NCBI GenBank assembly: GCA_003223255.1
Contig: QHYJ01000026.1
Span: 1 to 64,000 of the forward strand
Source of the DNA: Acidobacteriota bacterium
Lineage (GTDB): Bacteria; Acidobacteriota; Terriglobia; Acidiferrales; UBA7541
Direction: 5' to 3'
Length of the DNA: 64,000 nt
Positions 56,435 through 64,000 of the stretch are shown here, in pieces. The notes beneath the pieces were generated by a model. That model did not search any database and was not told where the DNA came from. It worked only from the letters and a program-made list of their open reading frames with translations. Position numbers and translations under genes: made by a program. Numbering within the stretch: the stretch's first letter is position 1; each line of letters begins with the position of its first letter.

Positions 56435-57745
56435 TTAGCGCATGAGTTGGCGCGCGCGAACTGCCGAAATGGTCGAGCCGGTGTACAGCAGTGCGAGCAA
56501 GGTGTAACCGGCAATGAGGCCGGCACCTTGCGCCACCCAGCCGAGCGCGAAGCTCATCACCAGTTGCACCACGGTGGTCAGGATCGCCATCGCCGATTGC
56601 GTGCGGCCCATGAAGTGTTTGGGGACAATCGACATCAGCGAAGACTGCGCGACCACGCCTCCCATGGCGCGGCAGAAGCCGAAAATCATCTGCATCATTA
56701 CTGCGCCCACAAGAAATGCCACAAACGGCGTGGCCATGTGGCCCGCTGCGAGCACGGCACAGGCGGCAACGTATAGCGGCATGCGCTTGGCGCCGGGAAG
56801 CTGGCTGGCGATCAATCCGCCACAGATCGCGCCGGTGGCCCAGCCTGCTTCCAGAAAGCCCAATCCCCGCGCTCCCGCATGAAGGATGTCATTCGCGAGG
56901 GCCACCAGCACGACGTTGGCGCTAACGACTCCCGCCATCATGATGGAGTGCGTGATTCCCAATGCCCGCACCAGCGGCTGCTGCCGCAAATACGCGAAGC
57001 CTTCTCGCATGTCGGCGTAAACCGCGAGGGAAAGTCCGGCCTCCGCGACCTCCGGCATCTCTCCGCTCTCCAGCGCTTCGGCTGTGGCTTCCGTTGCCGC
57101 ATTGAACTCGCGCGGATATTTTTGACGGTCGCGCGGGGAAACGTATCCGCGCCGTACACAGTACAGGCAATAGGCGGAAACAAAATACGTGGCGCCATCA
57201 ATCGCCAGGATGCCCGCGATTCCCGCGGTGTTGTAAAGGAAGCCGACACATGCGCCCGCAATTAGCATGCCACTCTGCACGCCAATCAGCACGGCCGCAT
57301 TCGCGCCAGTGAATTGGCTGGGGGGAATCACTTCTTGAACCAGCGCGTTCACCGTGGCCCAATACATTGCAGAGCCCGTGCCGGTGATCAACGTCATCGC
57401 GTAGAGGTGCCAGAGTTGCAGATGCCCGCGCCACGCGATGTATGCGGTCAGCAGAACGAAGAACCCGCGCACCAGGTCGAGCATTACGCCGAGATAGCGC
57501 CGGTCGAAGCGGTCAATCAGCACACCGCCCAGGAACGGGACGAAAAGGCCGGGAATGGTCATCACCATGACCTGCCAACTGACTTTGACGGTCGAATGCG
57601 TGGCGGCGAGGATGTACCAGCTCACGCCGGCGAAATTCATGCCGCTGCCGAAAAGCGATACGAACATCGCGACGAAGAAATAGCGGAACCCGCGCTGTGC
57701 CCAGATCAGGTTCCAGTCGACTCGATGGGCGGTTGCTGTGGCCAT
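56435..57745 (-). CDS. MFS transporter
   Basis: Multi-TM; FVPFLGGVLIDRFDRRYLGVMLD motif. Confidence 0.92.
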   Translation of the reverse strand: MATATAHRVDWNLIWAQRGFRYFFVAMFVSLFGSGMNFAGVSWYILAATHSTVKVSWQVMVMTIPGLFVPFLGGVLIDRFDRRYLGVMLDLVRGFFVLLTAYIAWRGHLQLWHLYAMTLITGTGSAMYWATVNALVQEVIPPSQFTGANAAVLIGVQSGMLIAGACVGFLYNTAGIAGILAIDGATYFVSAYCLYCVRRGYVSPRDRQKYPREFNAATEATAEALESGEMPEVAEAGLSLAVYADMREGFAYLRQQPLVRALGITHSIMMAGVVSANVVLVALANDILHAGARGLGFLEAGWATGAICGGLIASQLPGAKRMPLYVAACAVLAAGHMATPFVAFLVGAVMMQMIFGFCRAMGGVVAQSSLMSIVPKHFMGRTQSAMAILTTVVQLVMSFALGWVAQGAGLIAGYTLLALLYTGSTISAVRARQLMR

Positions 57746-57840
57746 GAAACCTTAGCTTACTATTCTGGCCGAAATCCGTGCGGGCGCAGGCCTGGAAGGG
57801 TTACACTCTTCCAACAATTTGGCCCGTAAGGTGAAACTCG

Positions 57841-58449
57841 ATGGGGAACGAAGCAACTTGCAAAGTGCGGTTTGGCAAGCAGGAGTCGAAAGGGAAAGCA
57901 CTGCTCGAAACGAATGAGATTCTTTTTCGTGGAGATTTCCGCTTGAAGATTCCTTTTTCCACGGTCAAATCGGCCAAAGCGGTGGACGGCGAACTTCGCT
58001 TGCAGACCGCGGAAGGTCTCGCTGCCTTTCAGCTTGGTGCGACTGCGGCGAAATGGTGCGAGAAGATCCTTCACCCCAAATCGCGGATCGAAAAGCTCGG
58101 CGTCAAGCCCGGAGCGAAGGTTTCCTTGCTTGGACAGTTCGACGCAGAGTTTCTAAACGAAGTTCACGCTCTCACCAAATCCGTCAGCAAGGGCAAGGCC
58201 GCATCAGATTCGGAGCACATTCTCTTCGCTGCCGAATCGAAAGACGAGTTCTCCGCTCTGTCTAAAATTACCAAATCCATGCGGGGGGCTGTAACTCTTT
58301 GGATCGTTTATCCCAAGGGCCAGAAGCACATCACGGAAAACGATGTTCTCGCCGCCGGCCGCATGTCCGGTCTCAAAGACGTAAAAGTGGTCGGCTTTTC
58401 CGCCACGCACACCGCCCTTAAATTCGTCATTCCTTTAGATCGCCGTTGA
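57841..58449 (+). CDS. Conserved hypothetical protein (DUF3052-like C-terminal region)
   Basis: LGVKPGAKVSLLGQFDAEFL; ILFAAESKDEFSAL; ALKFVIPL. Confidence 0.7.
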   Translation: MGNEATCKVRFGKQESKGKALLETNEILFRGDFRLKIPFSTVKSAKAVDGELRLQTAEGLAAFQLGATAAKWCEKILHPKSRIEKLGVKPGAKVSLLGQFDAEFLNEVHALTKSVSKGKAASDSEHILFAAESKDEFSALSKITKSMRGAVTLWIVYPKGQKHITENDVLAAGRMSGLKDVKVVGFSATHTALKFVIPLDRR

Positions 58450-58959
58450 AGTCTAGGACAGCGATAACGGCACATGCGATAAGCCAGGACGCAACACCTG
58501 GTAATCTTCCCCTATGAGAAGTACAAAACTGTCTTTCAATCTAAACGGGTTGCAGAAAACTGGCAGCAAGGGCGCTGAAGCCTGCCAGCCTCGGCACCGT
58601 GCTGTTTGTGGAGGAGCCGGGAATTTCCTATCAGGCAGAGCACCAGCATTCCCGCTATCAACAGAAACGACAAGCTGTTGCGAACTAGGGTACGTTTGCC
58701 CTTTCTGGTTAATTGGACTTCACGAGGATGGGAAGTTCTCAGTAGCCATTCCCACTCTCTGTGTAGTCGCAAAGCCGCAGATTCAACAGCACTGCGGTTG
58801 ATGTCCCCAGAATGGTTTGCAAGCACTGCCTTCTCCTGCCTAAGTTTGTGCCGTGGCACGAATCCGATTGCTGCCAGAGCGATGCAAACTATTGTGACGG
58901 CCAGACGTGAGTCGGCGCCAGGCTCGGAAATTGACCTAATAAAAACAAAACAAAACAAA

Positions 58960-59112
58960 TCAAATAAGTGTCATCCGTACGTAGGGGAAGGATCTGACTC
59001 GCTGAATCGCCTTTTTGGCCGCCTGGACGTGCGACCCACATTGGAGGCAACAATGAATGTTCATTGCCCTCACAGCGTCGTTGCCGCAAACTGGGCACTC
59101 TATTTCTTTCAT
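58960..59112 (-). CDS. Small zinc-ribbon-like protein (50 aa)
   Basis: MKEIECPVCGNDAVRAMNIHCCLQCGSHVQAAKKAIQRV; TTAGGA upstream of ATG. Confidence 0.5.
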   Translation of the reverse strand: MKEIECPVCGNDAVRAMNIHCCLQCGSHVQAAKKAIQRVRSFPYVRMTLI

Positions 59113-59174
59113 ATTCCTAAGTGTAACGGGTCGTCGTTTCGCTGATGGGACAGGGCCGCTATGATGTTTCTGGG

Positions 59175-59414
59175 ATGGCACTGCTCGAAACGCGCGTGCT
59201 AACGGTAGAATTGCCGGCGCCCGGCGGTTGGATACGGCCGGTGAACGAAGTTTCCGTGCGCATCAACGCCGGCGAATCGGTCGGCCTCGTCGCTGAATCT
59301 GGCAGTGGCAAAACCATGCTTTCGCTCGCGCTGATGGGATTGCTCCCGCTCGGCGCGCGAGAAAACGGGCCTGAAATCTTTTCCCAGCCCGGAACGTATT
59401 CGCAGTCAGAGTAG
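59175..59414 (+). pseudogene. Truncated OppD/DppD-like ABC ATPase N-terminal fragment
   Basis: LLETRVLTVELPAPGGWIRPVNEVSVRINAGESVGLVAESGSGKTMLSLALMGLLP then stop; no Walker B or signature. Confidence 0.75.
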
Positions 59415-59447
59415 TATTCCGCAAATCTTGTGGTAGAGGAGTCCTCG

Positions 59448-60197
59448 ATGGTTACAACGCCTGCCCCTGTGCCCGAAGCACCGGCCGCAACGATCAGTCC
59501 GCTTGGCCGTGTGTTCGGCGTCCTGTTTTTGCCGAAAAAGACTTTCGAAGATATCGTCCGAAAGCCCAGCTGGCTGCTGCCTTTCGCGATCTTTCTTGCT
59601 CTTGTCGTGGCGGTCTGCGTTTGCCTCAACCTGAGGATGAACTGGCGCGAATACGTCAGTCAGCAAATTGAAAAAAGCCCGCAGGCCTCGCAACTGTCTG
59701 CGGAACAAAAGGAACAGCGCATCGAAGGCGGCGCTAAATTCGCTCCCATCTTCACTTACGTATTTGGCATACCCGTCCAAATCATCATCGTTTTCGGCGT
59801 GACTTTGATTATGTGGGGAGCCTACGGCTTGTTGGGAGGAGCCAGCACCAATTTTAGTACCGCGCTCGCCATCACCACACATGCCTTTATGACCAGTTTG
59901 GTGAGCAGTCCGTTGTTTATCCTGATTCTGTTTCTGAGGCCTTATGGCACCGTCGATCTAGATAATCCGCTGGCGACAAATTTGGCGGCCCTCTTGCCGG
60001 ATGACTCGGCTAAGTGGCTGGTGGCGCTCTGCAAATCTTTTGACATCTTTGTTTTTTGGATTCTGATTCTGCTGGCTATCGGATTTTCCGCCGTGAATCC
60101 GAAAAAGTTAAAGGGCGCGAAGCCCTTCACCATCGCCTTTACCGTCTGGGCGATCTATGTGCTCATTCGCGTAGGAGTGGCCTTCATCTTCTCCTGA
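59448..60197 (+). CDS. YIP1-family membrane protein
   Basis: GRVFGVLFLPKKTFEDIVRKPSWLLPFAIFL; five TM segments. Confidence 0.85.
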   Translation: MVTTPAPVPEAPAATISPLGRVFGVLFLPKKTFEDIVRKPSWLLPFAIFLALVVAVCVCLNLRMNWREYVSQQIEKSPQASQLSAEQKEQRIEGGAKFAPIFTYVFGIPVQIIIVFGVTLIMWGAYGLLGGASTNFSTALAITTHAFMTSLVSSPLFILILFLRPYGTVDLDNPLATNLAALLPDDSAKWLVALCKSFDIFVFWILILLAIGFSAVNPKKLKGAKPFTIAFTVWAIYVLIRVGVAFIFS

Positions 60198-60209
60198 TAC
60201 ACTGAGCGG

Positions 60210-61349
60210 GTGCCTTTTTCTTTTGAAGCCCTGAAAACCGATTCCACCGGCCCGCGCTGCGGCCGTCTCACCACGCCGCACGGCGTGGTGCAGACCCCGT
60301 TTTTTCTGCCCGTCGGCACGCAAGCCACCGTCAAAGCGCTCACGCAAGAAGCGCTCGAAGAACTCGGTGCGGAAATTATCCTCGCCAACACCTATCATCT
60401 TTATTTGCGTCCCGGCCACGACTTGATTCGCCGCCTCGGCGGCCTGCACCAATTCATGTCCTGGCCACGCGCGATTCTCACCGATTCCGGCGGCTACCAG
60501 GTTTTCAGCCTCTCCGCGCTTCGCAAGGTTACCGACGAGGGGGTGCGCTTCCGTTCGCATCTCGATGGCTCCGAACATTTGCTCACGCCCGAAAGAGCCG
60601 CCGAGATTCAGCTCGCGTTGGGCTCAGACATCGCCATGGTGCTGGACGAATGCATTGAAACTCCGGCGCCTCGCGATGTAGCCGAAGCTGCGCTCCAGCG
60701 CACCACTGCCTGGGCCCGGCGCGCGCGCGCCTATTTTCGAGAATTCGCCAAGCGAAATGGCGAGCCTCCCGCGCAATGGCAGTTCGGCATCGTGCAAGGC
60801 GCCACTTTTCCCGACCTGCGCCGCGAAAGCGCTCGCCAGCTTCTCGACCTTGACTTTCCCGGTTACGCCGTGGGTGGCCTTGCGGTCGGCGAACCGCATG
60901 AAGTCACCTGCGAAATGACCGCGGAAGTGACCGCTTTACTTCCTAAAGACCTCCCGCGTTATCTCATGGGCGTGGGCCGCCCCGAGCAAATTGCCGATTA
61001 CGTCGCGCTCGGCATCGACATGATGGATTGTGTCCTCCCAACGCGCGCCGCGCGTCACGCGTGCCTGTACACCAGCGAAGGCCGCGTGCTCATCAAGAAC
61101 TCGCGCTACGCCGAAGACCAGCGCCCTATCGATTCGCATTGTTCCTGCACGGCTTGCCGACGGTATACGCGCGCCTATCTCCGCCATCTTTTTGCCGCCG
61201 GGGAGATGACCGCGGCCATCCTCGCCACCTACCATAACGTCCACTTTTACCTTGACATCATGCGGCAAATTCGAGAGGCTATGGAATTTGGGAACCTGGC
61301 GAAATTCTCATCTGAGATGCACGCGCGTTACGCTGCGGACCCAGCCTGA
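60210..61349 (+). CDS. tgt: Queuine tRNA-ribosyltransferase
   Basis: GVVQTPFFLPVGTQATVKALTQEAL; ILTDSGGYQVFSLSALRKV; CSCTACRRYTRAYLRHL. Confidence 0.97.
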   Translation: MPFSFEALKTDSTGPRCGRLTTPHGVVQTPFFLPVGTQATVKALTQEALEELGAEIILANTYHLYLRPGHDLIRRLGGLHQFMSWPRAILTDSGGYQVFSLSALRKVTDEGVRFRSHLDGSEHLLTPERAAEIQLALGSDIAMVLDECIETPAPRDVAEAALQRTTAWARRARAYFREFAKRNGEPPAQWQFGIVQGATFPDLRRESARQLLDLDFPGYAVGGLAVGEPHEVTCEMTAEVTALLPKDLPRYLMGVGRPEQIADYVALGIDMMDCVLPTRAARHACLYTSEGRVLIKNSRYAEDQRPIDSHCSCTACRRYTRAYLRHLFAAGEMTAAILATYHNVHFYLDIMRQIREAMEFGNLAKFSSEMHARYAADPA

Positions 61350-61503
61350 ATCCAGGCGCCGGTGAAGCATTCGGGGCTTAGGGTTCTGGCAAGCGCGCGG
61401 GCCTTCCGCGGGACATCACGTCAATCTCGACAGCGAAACCGCGCAAAAGCTGGGGCTCACTGCTTGTCACTAAGAACTGAGAACGGACAACTTAAAACTG
61501 ATC

Positions 61504-61818
61504 ATGACAGCGACGACCCTACTTCAGGCACTGAGCGGCGGCGGCTTCAGCACGTTCCTGATTCCTTTGGCCCTCATGTTTGGCATTATGTATCTCATGG
61601 TGATCTTGCCGCAGCAACGCCAGCGCAAGAAGACGCAGGCGATGCTTGCCGCCCTGAAGACGGGAGATAAGGTAATCACCGGCAGCGGCATTTACGGCAC
61701 GATCAGCGGCATCGATGGAGACGCCGTCATTATGAAGATTTCCTCCGAGCCGCAAGTTAAAATCAGAGTCGCGCGTGCGGCGATTGCTCAGGTGGAGGCA
61801 ACGGAAGATGCAAAATAA
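61504..61818 (+). CDS. yajC: Preprotein translocase subunit YajC
   Basis: FGIMYLMVILPQQRQRKKTQAMLAALKTGDKVITGSGIYGTI. Confidence 0.96.
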   Translation: MTATTLLQALSGGGFSTFLIPLALMFGIMYLMVILPQQRQRKKTQAMLAALKTGDKVITGSGIYGTISGIDGDAVIMKISSEPQVKIRVARAAIAQVEATEDAK

Positions 61819-61857
61819 ATCCACCTGCGTCGAGAGGACGCGCCTCATTTTCTAACC

Positions 61858-63483
61858 ATGAATCCTAATCTCAAGTGGAAAGCGTTGTTCATTCTGGCGG
61901 TCATCGTTTTCTGTCTCTATTTCCTTTTCGGCTATCCGACGTTCCCTACGTCCTTCGCGCAAGCGAAAGACAATTTCAAAAAGCAGATTAAGCTCGGCCT
62001 CGACCTCCAGGGCGGCAGCCACATGATTCTTCAGGTCCAGGTGCAGGAAGCTATCGCCCAGGAAACGGACACGACCGTCGATCGCCTCGCCACGACTCTC
62101 CGCGAAAAGAATGTGCACTACGACGAAGTCCGTCGTGTCGACGACACCCACATTCTTATCCGCAACATTGATCCGTCGCAGTACTCGGTTTTGAGCGACC
62201 TCCTCGGCACGCAATATAACAACGTTTGGGATATGGCCCCCGCCGCCGGCGCAACCAACAGCTACACTTTGACCCTGCGCGCCAACACTGCGGCGGCGAT
62301 CCAGGAGCAGACCGTCAATCAGTCCCTGGAAACCATCGCCCAGCGCATCAATCAGCTCGGACTCACCGAACCCACCATTCAGCTTCACGGCCGCAAAGAC
62401 AATGAGATCCTGGTGCAACTGCCAGGGGTCGCTGACACGGCGGAAGCCCGGCGCGTCATTCAAGCAGGTGGCCAGTTGGAGCTAAAGCTCGTCAACGATC
62501 TCACGACCTATCCCTCTGTTGCCGCCTACATGGCGCAGCACACCGTGCTTGCGGCCGGGGACGAATTGGTTCCGGCCTGCGCCGACAATCGCTCCACTGG
62601 TTCAAACGCCGGAGACACCTATTACGTGTTGAATCGCGCGCCGATTGTTACCGGCCGCGACCTTCGCAGCGCCACGGAAACTCGCAACACCACCAATCCC
62701 GGCACCTGGCAGGTGAACTTTACGCTTTCTCCAGAAGCTGCTCGGCGCTTCGGGCCCTTTACGCAACAGAACATCGGCCGCAACATGGCCATCGTCCTCG
62801 ATCACTGCGTCAAATCCGATCCCGTCATCAATGGCCGCATCGATGATTCCGGAATGATTGAAGGCAGTTTCAGTCAACAGAGCGCACATGAATTGGCAGT
62901 AGTTCTTCGTGCCGGCGCACTTCCGGCATCCATTAAGTACCTCGAAGAGCGCACCGTCGGTCCTTCGCTTGGCGCCGATTCCATTCGCCACGGTGTTCAG
63001 GCCTCCATCCTGAGCCTGCTGGTCGTGATGTTCTTCCTGCTGATTTATTACCGTATGTCGGGCGGCAATGCTGTGCTCGCGTTGATCCTTAACCTGATTA
63101 TTCTTTTGGCCTTCTTGGCCATGTCCGGCGCGGTGCTCACCCTCCCTGGTATCGCGGGCGTCATCCTTACGATCGGCATGGGTGTGGATTCCAACGTTCT
63201 GGTCTTTGAGCGCATTCGCGAAGAAATCCGCAATGGGAAGTCTTCGGCTGCGGCGGTGGACGCCGGCTTTGACAATGCCTTCCGAACCATCATTGACACC
63301 CACGTAACCACTGTGGTTTCTGCCGCCTTTTTGGGGTTCTTCGGCACCGGACCCATTCGCGGCTTTGCCATCACGCTGGTCGTTGGTCTCGTGGCCAACA
63401 TCTTTACCGCGGTCTACGTGTCCAAGACGATTTTCCAGTATCACCTGACGAAGATGGACCGTCAGGCCGAGCTGAGCATTTAA
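61858..63483 (+). CDS. secD: Protein translocase subunit SecD
   Basis: LGLDLQGGSHMILQV; LTLPGIAGVILTIGMGVDSNVLVFERIREE. Confidence 0.97.
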   Translation: MNPNLKWKALFILAVIVFCLYFLFGYPTFPTSFAQAKDNFKKQIKLGLDLQGGSHMILQVQVQEAIAQETDTTVDRLATTLREKNVHYDEVRRVDDTHILIRNIDPSQYSVLSDLLGTQYNNVWDMAPAAGATNSYTLTLRANTAAAIQEQTVNQSLETIAQRINQLGLTEPTIQLHGRKDNEILVQLPGVADTAEARRVIQAGGQLELKLVNDLTTYPSVAAYMAQHTVLAAGDELVPACADNRSTGSNAGDTYYVLNRAPIVTGRDLRSATETRNTTNPGTWQVNFTLSPEAARRFGPFTQQNIGRNMAIVLDHCVKSDPVINGRIDDSGMIEGSFSQQSAHELAVVLRAGALPASIKYLEERTVGPSLGADSIRHGVQASILSLLVVMFFLLIYYRMSGGNAVLALILNLIILLAFLAMSGAVLTLPGIAGVILTIGMGVDSNVLVFERIREEIRNGKSSAAAVDAGFDNAFRTIIDTHVTTVVSAAFLGFFGTGPIRGFAITLVVGLVANIFTAVYVSKTIFQYHLTKMDRQAELSI

Positions 63484-63549
63484 GTGTGTACTAGAACTGC
63501 TGAATCGCCAGGCCTAGCTCCCGGCAAACCAACGGGCGGTAGGTTCATG

Positions 63550-63593
63550 GGCTGGGTTCCTGTAGCCTAGACAGGCTCTGGGTGGTCCCAGCC
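63550..63593 (+). repeat. Nested inverted repeat in the secD-secF spacer
   Basis: Outer GGCTGGG/CCCAGCC, inner CCTGT/ACAGG, alternative AGCCT/AGGCT. Confidence 0.6.
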
Positions 63594-63642
63594 GGGAACA
63601 TTCTGCGATCGGCGGTGTCTAAGAAAGGGAAGCAAGGAAGGC

Positions 63643-64000
63643 ATGCTCGAGCTCTTCAAGCAGCCCAATCTCAATTGGATGGGCAAGGCCAAGTACTTCT
63701 ACGCCTTGAGCGGTATTCTTCTTCTCGTCGGATGGATTTCGATTTTCTTCGGACGCGGTATTAAGTACGGAATCGATTTTAGTGGCGGCACTAACGTGGA
63801 CGTTCGTTTTGCCAAAACCCCCGACCTTGACAAACTTCGCAGCGGTCTTGCCGCCCAGGGGCTTGGCAACTCGGAAATCCAGAGCATCCACGACATCTCC
63901 AATCCTTACAACAACGAAGTCCTCATTTTTGTCGAAGGCAAGGGGCAGGACGAAGATCTTATGCAATCGAGCAGGACCAAGGTGCTCGACGCTTTGAACG
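63643..64000 (+). CDS. secF: Protein translocase subunit SecF (partial, runs off window)
   Basis: LNWMGKAKYFYALSGILLLVGWISIFFGRGIKYGIDFSGGTNVDVRF. Confidence 0.95.
   Translation, partial: MLELFKQPNLNWMGKAKYFYALSGILLLVGWISIFFGRGIKYGIDFSGGTNVDVRFAKTPDLDKLRSGLAAQGLGNSEIQSIHDISNPYNNEVLIFVEGKGQDEDLMQSSRTKVLDALN

Noticed and set aside
1-64000. CRISPR arrays, rRNA and tRNA genes
   Set aside because: No regularly spaced direct repeats and no rRNA or tRNA T-loop/acceptor pattern recognised by eye; tRNAscan-SE and Infernal would be decisive

Overview
The window looks like ordinary high-GC bacterial chromosome. Protein flavour suggests Acidobacteriota, but that is inference. It is mostly housekeeping genes: a STAS-TolC/HlyD/DHA2 efflux operon with an ECF sigma factor, pheA, lpd-lipB-pdhABC, mltD, an asd-aspartokinase operon, pilT, folK, a TetR-linked ABC/HlyD operon, dacB, mutS2, dnaG, rpoD, mscS, tgt and yajC-secD-secF (secF is cut by the window end). 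No CRISPR array, rRNA, tRNA or intact mobile element was recognised. The strongest candidate for something undescribed lies upstream of the aspartokinase-asd operon on the minus strand. It is a 37-codon leader ORF (25668-25781) reading MIMSIATKRITSKSPMSTTSTTTMKKTKTASGDGRNS*, very rich in Thr/Lys/Met/Ile, followed by a 10-bp GC-rich hairpin and a T-rich run. It looks like a thrL-type transcription attenuator, and the aspartokinase it would control appears to lack ACT domains. Other notable points: palindromic insertions inside the lipB and mutS2 coding regions; a dnaG whose TOPRIM region appears to lack about 17-20 conserved residues; adjacent gene remnants (archaemetzincin-like with the catalytic Glu changed to Gln, and a GcvH-like gene); an IS607-type recombinase remnant; a STAS domain fused ahead of a TolC signal peptide; a bacterial C2H2-like zinc finger; TetR operator candidates; and a possible sigma-54/enhancer arrangement. 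All calls come from reading the sequence and ORF track; no database search was run.
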